A stretch of DNA of 64,000 bases. Source: DAOTTX01 sp034437515 (GTDB taxonomy: Bacteria; Chloroflexota; Anaerolineae; Aggregatilineales; Phototrophicaceae). Shown here piece after piece: positions 18,136 through 26,766 of the stretch (the first letter of the stretch is position 1; each line of letters begins with the position of its first letter). The position numbers and the translations under genes are program-made. The notes under the pieces are model-generated. The model was not told the origin of the DNA. It saw nothing but the letters and a program-made list of their open reading frames with translations, and did not search any database. The DNA lies in contig DAOTTX010000287.1 of NCBI GenBank assembly GCA_034437515.1, positions 1 through 64,000 on the forward strand. The letters are read 5' to 3'.

Positions 18136-18906
18136 ATGAAAGTCATCCTCCTGGATTACGTATACAAGCAAGGTGTCGCCGGTGAAGTCATTGACGTCGC
18201 CGATGGTTACGCCCGTAATTATCTACTGCCGAAGAAGTTGGCAGTCAAGGCCACTGAAGGCGAACTGAAGCGGGCCAAGAAGCTGCGCCAACAGGCCACG
18301 GCCAAACGTGCCGCGCTGGAAAACCGCCTGAGCGAACTGGCGGAAGAAATCGACAGCGTCGAACTGATCTTCGGTCGTCGTGCGGCTTCGACCGGCAAGC
18401 TGTTCGGCTCGGTCACCACGCAGGAAATCGCCAATGCTCTGCTGGAAAAAACCGGCATCGACATCAACCGTCGCCGCATCAGCCAGCAAGGGCTGCGTGA
18501 AATCGGTGAGCACGAAGTCCCGGTGCGCCTGGGGACGGACATTTCCCCGACGCTGAAGATCACCATCGTGCGTGAAGAAGAACTGGTCGAGTTCCTGACC
18601 AAGCGTGCCGCACAAGAGGCCGCCAAACTCGAAGGTGAAGAAGCCGTAGAAGCCGCACAGGAAATTCTGGAAGAACTGGCGGAAGAAGTCCAGATGCGCA
18701 CGGAAGACAAGGATTATCTGGTGGCGGACGCAGCAGAAACCGCCGCGTATGCCGTCGAAAATCGCATCGACGACGAAAGCGAAGCCGAAGCCGAGGAAAC
18801 GGCTGAAGACGTGGTGACCACCGAAGCAGCGGAAGCCGTTCCCGAAGCGGAGATGGAAGAAGCACCCGACGCCGAGGCTGAAGCCGACGACACCACCCAG
18901 CAGTAA
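18136..18906 (+). CDS. rplI: 50S ribosomal protein L9 with acidic C-terminal extension
   Basis: Residues 1-148 are a complete bL9: MKVILLDYV start, the signature GYARNYLLPKKLAVKAT, a connecting helix and the C-terminal RNA-binding domain (TGKLFGSVTTQEIA, IKTLG-like region). A typical bL9 ends near residue 150. Here a further 105 residues follow, rich in Glu and Ala, with no obvious fold and a net negative charge. L9 binds 23S rRNA at the base of the L1 stalk; the tail would extend from the C-terminal domain. It is followed by a hairpin terminator. Confidence 0.92.
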   Translation: MKVILLDYVYKQGVAGEVIDVADGYARNYLLPKKLAVKATEGELKRAKKLRQQATAKRAALENRLSELAEEIDSVELIFGRRAASTGKLFGSVTTQEIANALLEKTGIDINRRRISQQGLREIGEHEVPVRLGTDISPTLKITIVREEELVEFLTKRAAQEAAKLEGEEAVEAAQEILEELAEEVQMRTEDKDYLVADAAETAAYAVENRIDDESEAEAEETAEDVVTTEAAEAVPEAEMEEAPDAEAEADDTTQQ

Positions 18907-18931
18907 GCGATTCTTTAACGAGTCTTCGATG

Positions 18932-18960
18932 TGCCCCCGCGAACCTTCCGGGGGCATTTG
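18932..18960 (+). terminator. Hairpin terminator after rplI
   Basis: TGCCCCCG (18932-18939) pairs with CGGGGGCA (18949-18956) around a 9-base loop, followed by TTTGATTT. The T-run is interrupted, so it may be a partial terminator that lets some transcription reach the next gene 20 bases on. Confidence 0.65.
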
Positions 18961-18975
18961 ATTTCATAGGTTGCG

Positions 18976-20355
18976 ATGGATTCCCATGCACTAGGGCGCT
19001 ATCTACGAGAAGCGCGAGAAGCAAAAGAACTGACACTCGAAGATGCGGTCAATAAGACCAAAATTCGACGGACTGTCCTCGATGCGTTCGAGCAGGGGAA
19101 TTTCTCCGTGCTGGAAATTTCCCCTGTGCAGATTAAAGGGTTCATCCGCAACTATGCCAACTACCTCGGCCTGGATGAAGACCTCGTTATCCAATATTAC
19201 CAATCCGCACAGGCCCCACCCCAGGGGCGCTTCGGGCGACGACAGCGTGAAAAACCGGCACGCCGCCGCGCCTCACAAGAGATGCCGGTCGTGCCGTCCA
19301 TCACCGACACCAACCAGGCCGTGCCCACACCGCAGCAGGCCCCAACAATGGGCGAGCGCCGGGAAAACAGCCGTAAGCGGCGTTCCAGCCTGTTAAATAC
19401 CTTGATCGGTGTTCTGCTGGCGTCTATCGCGCTGACGGTGATTTTGTACGTCGCCGTGCAGTTATTCGGTGATGCGGAAACGTCATCGCTGCCGGGTGAT
19501 GTCGTCGCGCAGCCCTCCGAGACCAGGGCACCCACCTTTACCCCCTTCCCGACCCGTGCCATCGCCGCCGCCACCTTGCCGGAGTTCCAGCAGGATTTCG
19601 ACGGACGCGGCATCGCGCTGACCATCGAAGCATCCCAACGCACCTGGATGCAGATCGACTCCGACGGCATCCAGCAACTTGCACGGATCGTGCCGCCAGG
19701 GGAGGTTTTCAACCTGCGTGCCAACGAAACGCTCACCGTACGCGCCAGCAACGCCGCCGCGCTGATCGTGATCTACAACACCGAGCGGCAAGGCGTCCTC
19801 GGTGAGCGCGGACGTGGCGTTGAATTGATGTTCACGCCGGAAGACATGCAGGTCAGCTACACGACCGTCGCCGAAGAAGCCCAAGCGGTGCCGGACACCT
19901 CAGTCACCGAGACAACGGCACCGGTTACGGTTGAATCACCGACCGCCGAAGCGACCGACTTCGTCCAACTCAGCCCAGAGATCACCGCAGAGGTCACAGC
20001 GGAAACCACCGCCGACCTCGCGCCCGTCATCGTCCCAACGGAAGCAAACGGCCTCCCTTCGCCAACACTGTTCCCGCTGGTGCCGACCACAACACCAATC
20101 CCGACCTCGACGTTGCAACCAACCATCGACATCAGCCAGCCGGCAGACCCGACAGAGACCGCGACGGCGACCCAACAACCGACCACCGCCGACGTCCCGA
20201 CGGATGCGCCGGTCACGGCATCATCAACGGCGACTGCCACCACCCCGCCGACCGCGACACCGACAATAACACCAACTGAGGTCATCGAACCGACTGCTAT
20301 CTTGCCGCCGCGTGCCACCCCAGCGGATGCCACGCCCACGAAATCACCGTCTTAA
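18976..20355 (+). CDS. RodZ-like membrane HTH protein (HTH_25, TM, DUF4115)
   Basis: The N-terminal domain (about 1-72) is the RodZ-type helix-turn-helix: LGRYLREAREAKELTLEDAV, then a PVQIKGFIRNYANYLGLD ending. A basic linker leads to one membrane helix (about 142-162). Outside the membrane lies a DUF4115 beta-domain (about 208-295) with RTWMQIDSDG and LRANETLTVRASNAAAL. A long Thr/Pro-rich tail (about 310-459) ends the protein. RodZ links MreB to the cell wall machinery. No MreB gene is seen here, so assignment to cell shape is by family only. Confidence 0.8.
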   Translation: MDSHALGRYLREAREAKELTLEDAVNKTKIRRTVLDAFEQGNFSVLEISPVQIKGFIRNYANYLGLDEDLVIQYYQSAQAPPQGRFGRRQREKPARRRASQEMPVVPSITDTNQAVPTPQQAPTMGERRENSRKRRSSLLNTLIGVLLASIALTVILYVAVQLFGDAETSSLPGDVVAQPSETRAPTFTPFPTRAIAAATLPEFQQDFDGRGIALTIEASQRTWMQIDSDGIQQLARIVPPGEVFNLRANETLTVRASNAAALIVIYNTERQGVLGERGRGVELMFTPEDMQVSYTTVAEEAQAVPDTSVTETTAPVTVESPTAEATDFVQLSPEITAEVTAETTADLAPVIVPTEANGLPSPTLFPLVPTTTPIPTSTLQPTIDISQPADPTETATATQQPTTADVPTDAPVTASSTATATTPPTATPTITPTEVIEPTAILPPRATPADATPTKSPS

Positions 20356-20375
20356 CGTTAGAGGGATAACGACCC

Positions 20376-21809
20376 ATGAAGAACAATTACTATCTGATGA
20401 GTTTAGGTTGCTCGAAAAACACCGTCGATTCCGAGAGCATCGCCCAGGTGCTTCACCAGAACGGGATGCGCGGCGTCGGCGACCCAACCGAGGCCGAAGT
20501 GATGATCGTCAACACCTGCGGCTTCATCGACGCCGCCAAGCAAGAATCCATCGACATGCTGCGCGAACTGGTCGAACTCAAGACTGACCGCCAGCTTGTC
20601 ATCGCGGCGGGGTGCCTCTCGCAGCGATACGGCGGCGACCTCGTACAACACGTCCCCGGCCTAGATGGTGTGATCGGCACGCGCCGCTGGATGGACATCT
20701 TCGACCTCGTCACCCGCCTGCGGAATCGCAAACATCCCGAACCGATGTATCATCTCCCGACTGACGCCAAAGTCGTCGGCCTGGATGAACGCGGTGTGCT
20801 GCGGGCCAGCGTGCAAGGGGCCAGCGCCTACCTCAAAATCGCGGATGGCTGCCGCCGTCCGTGTGCGTTCTGTGCTATCCCGAAGATCAAAGGCACGGCG
20901 GTCAGTCGCCCGGTAGAGTCTATCGTGGCGGAAGCGGTGCGCCTGCAAGACATGGGTGTACAGGAAATTATGCTCATCGCACAGGACAGCACCGACTACG
21001 GCTATGACCTGGGCTTGAAAGACGGCCTCGCCCACCTGTTAGAAGAAATCGTCGCCGCCGCGCCGCACATCCCCTGGATTCGCATCATGTACGCCTACCC
21101 CGGTTACGTCACCCCACGCCTGATGGAAACAATGGCGAAACACCCGCAAGTGCTGCCCTACCTGGACATCCCCTTGCAGCATGGCAGCCGAGAAGTGCTA
21201 AAGCGCATGAAACGCCCGGCGAAAGTCGAATGGGTGTACGACACCATCGGCAAGCTGCGGGCGACCATCCCCGGATTGGCGGTACGCACCACCTTTATCG
21301 TCGGCTACCCCGGTGAAACTGACGCAGAATTCGAGGAACTGATGCAATTTGTCGAAGATTTACAATTCGACCGCGTCGGCGCGTTCCAGTATTCTTACGA
21401 GATCGGCACCCCCAGCGCGGAACTGCCCAACCACGTCCCCGATGACGTGAAGCAAGATCGCTACGAGCGTCTGATGGCGCTACAGCAGGGCATCAGCCTG
21501 TCGAAAAATCAGGCCCTGGTCGGCAAAACGCTGGACATTCTGGTCGAGGGACACGGCATGGGTGAGGACGAAGACGGCAACGATACCGGTGATGTGCTCA
21601 GCCTGGGGCGCAGCTACCGTGACGCGCCGGAGATCGACGGTTATGTGATCGTCGAGGGTGAACTGCCCGTCGGGGAAATCGTGCCGGTGCGGATCACCGG
21701 AGCCACGACATACGACCTGATCGCCACTGTCGAGACAGCGGGGCCGCAGGTCATCCAACCGGGGCAAGTCTACGGTGAAGGCATGATCGGCCTCGACGAC
21801 GTTGAATAG
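20376..21809 (+). CDS. rimO: Ribosomal protein uS12 methylthiotransferase RimO
   Basis: A radical SAM enzyme that adds a methylthio group to Asp of ribosomal protein S12. The N-terminal UPF0004 domain has cluster cysteines C12 (LGCSKN), C48 (NTCGF) and C80 (AAGCLSQRY). The radical SAM cluster is C159-C163-C166 in GCRRPCAFCAIP. The central domain has FIVGYPGETDAEF, and a TRAM domain occupies about 405-477. SLGCSKN and FAIPK-type wording separate RimO from MiaB. The length, 477, is usual. A ribosome site AGAGGG lies 11 bases before the ATG. Confidence 0.92.
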   Translation: MKNNYYLMSLGCSKNTVDSESIAQVLHQNGMRGVGDPTEAEVMIVNTCGFIDAAKQESIDMLRELVELKTDRQLVIAAGCLSQRYGGDLVQHVPGLDGVIGTRRWMDIFDLVTRLRNRKHPEPMYHLPTDAKVVGLDERGVLRASVQGASAYLKIADGCRRPCAFCAIPKIKGTAVSRPVESIVAEAVRLQDMGVQEIMLIAQDSTDYGYDLGLKDGLAHLLEEIVAAAPHIPWIRIMYAYPGYVTPRLMETMAKHPQVLPYLDIPLQHGSREVLKRMKRPAKVEWVYDTIGKLRATIPGLAVRTTFIVGYPGETDAEFEELMQFVEDLQFDRVGAFQYSYEIGTPSAELPNHVPDDVKQDRYERLMALQQGISLSKNQALVGKTLDILVEGHGMGEDEDGNDTGDVLSLGRSYRDAPEIDGYVIVEGELPVGEIVPVRITGATTYDLIATVETAGPQVIQPGQVYGEGMIGLDDVE

Positions 21810-21817
21810 GGAGCATC

Positions 21818-21917
21818 AACGCATACGGTCTCAGTGGGAATAAGACCAGTGCGTTAAAGCACGGCCTCCGGCGTTCACGGCAGAAGCATATTAGCTTTAG
21901 CAGTGGGCGTATGTCAC
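21818..21917 (+). mobile_element. IS200/IS605-type right-end remnant
   Basis: No gene is seen between rimO and 22264. The stretch resembles the non-coding right end that follows tnpB in IS200/IS605 elements: a GC-rich structured part (CAGTGCGTTAAAGCACGG and GGCCTCCGGCGTTCACGG), then GAAGC, a degenerate hairpin around TTTA (TTAGCTTTAGCAGTGGG) and the terminal CGTATGTCAC. In complete elements the hairpin arms are perfect and the sequence serves as TnpA target and as part of the guide (omega) RNA. Neither tnpA nor tnpB is present, so this would be a decayed end. The assignment rests on remembered patterns, not on alignment. Confidence 0.4.
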
Positions 21918-21919
21918 TT

Positions 21920-21947
21920 TTACCCTATCCCTAGACAGGGAGGGTAA
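21920..21947. other. Stem-loop downstream of rimO
   Basis: TTACCC (21920-21925) pairs with GGGTAA (21942-21947), and TCCCT (21928-21932) with AGGGA (21937-21941), with a 2-base bulge and the loop AGAC. No T-run follows. It could end rimO transcription in a factor-assisted way or belong to the element before it. Confidence 0.45.
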
Positions 21948-22263
21948 CATGCCTGCTAATGCTTAGATACTACTTTATTTGTATACTTTGCGGCTTTGTA
22001 GGGGCAAGTCCCCCTTTCTCCGTCTACGGGGATAAGGGGGATTTATGGGGGATAGGGGTCAGAATAGTTGCATATGAAGCACCATCAACTTAACTTGACA
22101 CATATGCGGAAGCCAATGTCGTCTCCCACGCGCTTTTATTATAATTACGTAAGAAATTCCCACTTCATAGAACAATCCACCATTCTAAACCGTATATTAA
22201 GGACAAGGAAACGTGACAGTACGTCGTGTATAATAGATATGATTGTGAACGGAGATACAAATC
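21948..22263. other. AT-rich intergenic region with G-run inverted repeat
   Basis: About 316 bases with no gene. TCCCCCTT (22009-22016) pairs with AAGGGGGA (22034-22041), followed by more G-runs (ATGGGGGATAGGGG). The rest is unusually AT-rich for this window. A perfect TATAAT sits at 22229-22234 without a convincing -35 box and is the likely -10 element of the ArsA-like gene. Confidence 0.4.
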
Positions 22264-23454
22264 ATGCGCGTGATTGTGCATACAGGTAAAGGTGGAGTCG
22301 GCAAGACCAGCATCAGCGCGGCAACCGCGCTACGCTGTGCGGAAATGGGTTTGAAGACCATCGTCATCAGCACGGACACCGCCCACAGCCTCGCAGACTC
22401 ATTAGAAAAGAAAATCGGGCCGGAGCCGGTAGAAATCTACCCGAACCTCTGGGCACAGGAAGTTGACGCCCGTTACTCGATGGATAAATACTGGGGTAAG
22501 TTCCATAATTATATGGCGGCCCTGTTCAGCAAAAACGGCGTAGACGACATCGTCGCCGAGGAAGTGACCATCCTCCCCGGTTTAGAAGAAGGCGCTCATC
22601 TGTTGTGGATCAACAAGTATTACGAAGATGACGAATTCGATGTGTTGATCGTCGATGCCGCGCCGACTGCGGAGACATTGCGCTTGCTCAGCCTGCCGGA
22701 TGTCACCCGTTGGTGGCTGACCCGTGTGATGACAATGGCACGCGGCGCTGCCCGCTTTTTACGTCCGATTGGGCGTGTGTTAGGTCGCGGCAACAACCCT
22801 GATACCAGTGATGAAAGCGCCCAGGATGCGTGGGAACAGGTCGAGAATCTGTTTAAAACGCTCGATAAAGTGCGCGATCTGCTGGCGGACTCACAGGTGA
22901 GCAGTATCCGGTTGGTGGTCAACCCGGAAAAAATGGTCATCAAAGAGACGCAACGCACCTACACCTATTTGAACCTGTACGGGTACGCGACCGACGCCAT
23001 CGTGGTTAATCGCATCATCCCCGATGAAGTGACCGACCCTTACTTCAAGATGTGGAAGGACAAACAGCGGGAAAATCTGGATTTCGTCGAAGAAGCCTTC
23101 GGCGGCCTGCCTGTGATGACCGCGCCTATGTTCGGTGGTGAGGTCGGCGGGCTGGAAACACTGCGCAAGCTCGCTGATGAGATCTACGGGGATAAAAACC
23201 CGGCTGAGCAGATGTTCGACGGCAAAACCCACACCATCGAAAAAGACGAGACCACCGGACAGTACAAGCTATATGTGCCGCTGCCCTTCGTCGATAAAGA
23301 AGATATGGATCTGTACCGCTCCCGCGATGAGCTGACCCTGCGCGTCGGCCCCTATCGCCGCAATATCGTTTTACCGTATGCCCTATGGGATCTGGAAATA
23401 GCCGATGCAAAATTTGAAGAATCAACCCTCTGCATCCGATTCAGCGATAAATGA
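22264..23454 (+). CDS. ArsA/Get3-family ATPase with C-terminal HSP20-like domain
   Basis: The deviant Walker A motif GKGGVGKTS occupies residues 9-17, followed by a switch region VISTDTAHSLADSL, the typical ArsA/Get3 order. There is a single ATPase unit, as in Get3. The last 80-90 residues (YKLYVPLPFVDKEDMDL, a strand-rich stretch ending TLCIRFSDK) look like the alpha-crystallin-like domain found at the end of some bacterial ArsA proteins. Arsenite transport is unlikely without an arsB neighbour; a role in delivering membrane proteins or lipids is as plausible. GGAG lies 9 bases before the ATG. The 3' end overlaps the next gene by 50 bases. Confidence 0.82.
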   Translation: MRVIVHTGKGGVGKTSISAATALRCAEMGLKTIVISTDTAHSLADSLEKKIGPEPVEIYPNLWAQEVDARYSMDKYWGKFHNYMAALFSKNGVDDIVAEEVTILPGLEEGAHLLWINKYYEDDEFDVLIVDAAPTAETLRLLSLPDVTRWWLTRVMTMARGAARFLRPIGRVLGRGNNPDTSDESAQDAWEQVENLFKTLDKVRDLLADSQVSSIRLVVNPEKMVIKETQRTYTYLNLYGYATDAIVVNRIIPDEVTDPYFKMWKDKQRENLDFVEEAFGGLPVMTAPMFGGEVGGLETLRKLADEIYGDKNPAEQMFDGKTHTIEKDETTGQYKLYVPLPFVDKEDMDLYRSRDELTLRVGPYRRNIVLPYALWDLEIADAKFEESTLCIRFSDK

Positions 23455-25390
23455 GGCCACTAACGGGCGTGCGAACGGCACGCCTACCCTGACAGACGAT
23501 GCAGTCACCGTTGATCCGGTCGAAGAACCGGATTTTCTTGACCGTGTCGAAGCCCCACCGACAGACGAACCAGCGAAACAGAAGCCATCCGTCGGTGAAG
23601 TGCCCGTGCCGGAAGACAGCACGGTCGAAGAACCGGCGATCCGTCCCCGATCACTGCGGATGCAGTGGCGCTTCTGGCGCACACTGTTTTTCGCCGGTTG
23701 GTTGTTCGCACGGGTGCTGTTCTGGCAGGTTTACGCCAAACGGTATGTGCCGCGCTACGTCGACGAGAGCGAAACCCGGCGCTTCCAGAAGTACGCGCGC
23801 GAATTTCGTGACTTTGCCGTCAAGCTCGGCGGGTTGTATATCAAGCTCGGTCAGTTCATCTCCACTCGCGTCGATGTGCTGCCAGAGGAGATCATCAAGG
23901 AACTGGAAAGCCTGCAAGACGAAGTACCGACCATCCAGTTCAAGCACATCAGCCACGTCATCGAGCGCGAGATCGGTCCGATTTCCGAGCATTTCGAATG
24001 GATCAGCGAAGCCCCCATCGCGGCGGCGTCACTCGGTCAGGTGCATCGTGCCAAGTTACATAACGGCGACCGCGTGGTCGTCAAAGTGCAGCGTCCCGGC
24101 ATCCGTACCATCTGTTTCACCGACCTCGCGGCGATGCGTGTGGTCGCCAAAATCGCTATGCGCTTCAAGTTTATCTCACGCCGGGCGGATGCCAACGCGC
24201 TCGTCGAAGAATTCGGCACGGTGCTGCTCGAAGAACTATCGTACAATCACGAGGCGTTCAACGCGCACCGCTTCGCGCAGATCTTCAAGCACAACATGGG
24301 GGTCTATATCCCCTCGGTGTACAACAACCTCTCCACCGATGAAATACTCGTCATCGAAGATGTGACCAGCATCAAGATCAACGATTACGCCGCGATGGAT
24401 CGCGCCGGGGTTAACCGTAAGGCCGTCGCCAACCGTTTGATGGACACCTATTTGTCACAGGTGTTCGATGAATACTTCTTCCATGCCGACCCACACCCCG
24501 GCAATCTGTTCGTGTATCCGCTGCCAGTTGAGGACGAAAATGCCGACTTCGGCGAGGAAGGCCGTCCCTTCTACCTGATTTTCGTGGACTTCGGCATGAC
24601 CGGCACACTCACCCGTGAGATCGCCGACGGTATGGTTAGCACGCTCGCCTCGATTTTGACCCGTGATACCAAAAAGCTGATCGAGAGTTACATCGAACTC
24701 GGTTTCATCCTGCCCAACGCCGATGTGCCGCGCATTGTCGAGGCGGCGGACGCGGCCTTTGACACCGTATGGGGCATGAGTATGACCGAGATGCGCGACA
24801 TGGACTTCGACCGGGTCGCCCACCTCGCGGACGAGTTCAACGACTTGATCTTCTCCATGCCGTTTTACATCCCGCAGGATTTTATCTATCTGGGGCGCAC
24901 GCTGAGCATCCTCAGCGGCATGTGTACCAGCCTTGACCCCAAGTACAACCCCTGGAAGGAACTCCAGCCTTACACCGAACTCCTGATCGCACGCGGCTTC
25001 GGCATCGACGCGAACGCACAGCAGCGGCTACCGGGCAACCTCCTCACCACGTCGATTGTGCAGAGCCTGTTCAACGGTAACGGACGCGCCGTGCTACAGA
25101 AGGTCGCGCAAGAGGCCAGCCGCCGCGCCCTCGGCCCGGTCGCCCGTGCCGACGATGCGCTGCAAAAACTCAGCTCCGGTGATATTCAGGTCGTCACCAA
25201 AATGGATCTGGCCTATCGCCATCAGATGAAGCGCATCGAAAGAGAGACACAGCGCAACGGACGCTCGATATTTTTCGGTAGCGTGCTGATTACCTCCACG
25301 TTGTTCTACATCAACGGCGACATGACACTCGCCATCATCGGTTATGTGATTTGTGCGCTCGTCATGGTGTTGGGCCTGCTGCGTGACTGA
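23405..25390 (+). CDS. ABC1/AarF/UbiB-type atypical kinase
   Basis: 661 residues. A disordered acidic N-terminus (to about 80) precedes a helix region and the ABC1 core. Visible family signatures are KLGQFIS (the KxGQ motif), AAASLGQVHRAKL (Ala-rich nucleotide loop), VVVKVQRPG (ATP-binding Lys), EELSYNHEA, HADPHPGNLF (catalytic loop) and VDFGMTG (metal-binding Asp). Two membrane helices close the protein (about 620-660). Members support quinone or prenyl lipid metabolism in bacteria; no ubi/men gene is near. The ATG lies 50 bases inside the ArsA-like gene, so the two are probably cotranscribed. Confidence 0.85.
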   Translation: MQNLKNQPSASDSAINEATNGRANGTPTLTDDAVTVDPVEEPDFLDRVEAPPTDEPAKQKPSVGEVPVPEDSTVEEPAIRPRSLRMQWRFWRTLFFAGWLFARVLFWQVYAKRYVPRYVDESETRRFQKYAREFRDFAVKLGGLYIKLGQFISTRVDVLPEEIIKELESLQDEVPTIQFKHISHVIEREIGPISEHFEWISEAPIAAASLGQVHRAKLHNGDRVVVKVQRPGIRTICFTDLAAMRVVAKIAMRFKFISRRADANALVEEFGTVLLEELSYNHEAFNAHRFAQIFKHNMGVYIPSVYNNLSTDEILVIEDVTSIKINDYAAMDRAGVNRKAVANRLMDTYLSQVFDEYFFHADPHPGNLFVYPLPVEDENADFGEEGRPFYLIFVDFGMTGTLTREIADGMVSTLASILTRDTKKLIESYIELGFILPNADVPRIVEAADAAFDTVWGMSMTEMRDMDFDRVAHLADEFNDLIFSMPFYIPQDFIYLGRTLSILSGMCTSLDPKYNPWKELQPYTELLIARGFGIDANAQQRLPGNLLTTSIVQSLFNGNGRAVLQKVAQEASRRALGPVARADDALQKLSSGDIQVVTKMDLAYRHQMKRIERETQRNGRSIFFGSVLITSTLFYINGDMTLAIIGYVICALVMVLGLLRD

Positions 25391-25441
25391 TCCTACTGTG
25401 TTACACTCAGGAGAAATTGCAACTCTGTAGAGGGGGATATT

Positions 25442-26299
25442 ATGCCGGATCGTTCGATTTTTATCACCGGGGCATCGTCTGGAATCGGGCTGGCGACGGC
25501 GCTACGGTTGCGAAGTGTGGGCTTTCGTGTGTATGCCGGCGTGCTGCCCGGTGAGGACATCGCCGCACTCACGCAGCAAAACTCCGAGGGCATTATCGTC
25601 GTCCCGATGGATATTACCCGCCCGGAGTCCGTCAGCGCGGCTTATGACACGGTCAAGCGGGGTGTGGGGGACACCGGCCTGTATGGTCTGTTTAATAACG
25701 CGGGCATCGCGCTCTCCGGCCCGTTAGAATTCATGCCGATGGAAGTGCTACAAAATCAATTCGACGTCAATGTGATGGGACACGTCCGCGTGACGCAGAA
25801 GTTCATCCCCTTGCTACGCCCGGCGAAGGGACGCATCGTCAACACGGTGTCTATTCTGGGGCGGGTGGCGACGGCCTTCGGCGGTCCCTACAGCATGTCA
25901 AAGTTCGCTATGGAAGGCTTTACCGACGCGCTCCGGCAGGAAATGCACCAGTTCGACGTCAAAGTGGTCGCCATCGAACCCGGCACCATCAGCACACCGA
26001 TCTGGAAGAAAGCGCGTGACAACGCCGAAGAGATTATGAGCGAACTGCCACCCCAGGCGCAGCAACTCTACGGCAAAGACTATCAGGTATTCGTCGAGAC
26101 GACCAAGCGCCAGCAATCACGCGGTATCTCACCGGATGAGGTAGCGAAGGCGGTCACCCATGCTTTCACCGCGCCGCGCCCCCGCACGCGCTACGTGGTC
26201 GGCTCTGATGCGAAATTATTAAACTTCGCCCGGATCATTCTGCCGGATCGCCTGCTAGATTTTATGATGCGTAAGCTCTACCCCACCCGCGAGGAATAA
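25442..26299 (+). CDS. Short-chain dehydrogenase/reductase
   Basis: A classical SDR of 285 residues. TGASSGIG (about 9-16) is the NAD(P) motif, NNAG (about 90) the structural motif, a Ser in VSILG the catalytic Ser, and YSMSK the Tyr-x3-Lys pair. The sequence after it (AIEPGTISTPIWKKA) is typical for lipid, retinol or steroid-type SDRs, but the substrate cannot be assigned. An AGAGGGGG site stands 5 bases before the ATG. A hairpin follows the stop at once. Confidence 0.85.
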   Translation: MPDRSIFITGASSGIGLATALRLRSVGFRVYAGVLPGEDIAALTQQNSEGIIVVPMDITRPESVSAAYDTVKRGVGDTGLYGLFNNAGIALSGPLEFMPMEVLQNQFDVNVMGHVRVTQKFIPLLRPAKGRIVNTVSILGRVATAFGGPYSMSKFAMEGFTDALRQEMHQFDVKVVAIEPGTISTPIWKKARDNAEEIMSELPPQAQQLYGKDYQVFVETTKRQQSRGISPDEVAKAVTHAFTAPRPRTRYVVGSDAKLLNFARIILPDRLLDFMMRKLYPTREE

Positions 26300-26322
26300 A
26301 AAAGGCGACCGTTGCGGTCGCC
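26296..26322 (-). terminator. Rho-independent terminator of the 104-aa gene
   Basis: GGCGACCG (26304-26311) pairs with CGGTCGCC (26315-26322) around TTG. On the minus strand the stem is followed by TTTTTTATT, a good T-tract, so it ends the minus-strand gene. On the plus strand it lies right after the SDR stop without a T-tract and may still help to end that transcript. Confidence 0.75.
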
Positions 26323-26336
26323 CTGTTACGCTTGCT

Positions 26337-26651
26337 TTACTCCACCTGCACCTTGACTTTGGTCTTGCCGGTGGTAGAAGGCCCGTCGTCGTCATCGCTG
26401 GCGTCCGTGCCTTCGCTTTTGCCCTTCTTGATCTCACTCATCGCGGCATCGACCAACACACGGAAGCCCTTCGTAAATTCCTTACTGGCCTCGCTGCCGT
26501 GCTTGCGGAAGCCATCCGGCAGCAGCGCCTCAAGTGCGCGACCTGTTTCTTCCAACGCCCGCCGCTGATGGTAGAGAAACTCCTCAAACGGGGTGCGCGG
26601 GGATTCGTCATTCGTCTCGTCGGTCATCTCAGGATTCGGGTTATCAGTCAT
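26337..26651 (-). CDS. Small hypothetical protein (104 aa)
   Basis: Not recognised. Both ends are acidic and disordered. The middle (about 20-75) is predicted helical: FEEFLYHQRRALEETG, then PDGFRKHGSEASKEFTKGF and VLVDAAMSEIKK. There is no signal peptide or membrane segment. A TATAAT-like -10 (complement of ATTATA near 26683-26688) lies about 32 bases upstream, and a clear terminator follows, so it looks like a single-gene unit. Confidence 0.6.
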   Translation of the reverse strand: MTDNPNPEMTDETNDESPRTPFEEFLYHQRRALEETGRALEALLPDGFRKHGSEASKEFTKGFRVLVDAAMSEIKKGKSEGTDASDDDDGPSTTGKTKVKVQVE

Positions 26652-26766
26652 CGGATTGCTCCATTAATTCCTGTCTTTGTACTTATTATAGTATACGCGG
26701 TCGCACGGTAAAAGTTGCCCCGGAAACACACATTCACACAATACATACAGGATTCTTACGAATCGG

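Noticed and set aside
22264..23454. Arsenite efflux ATPase (arsA)
   Set aside because: There is a single ATPase unit, no arsB/arsD/arsR neighbour and an HSP20-like end, so the resistance name is not justified.
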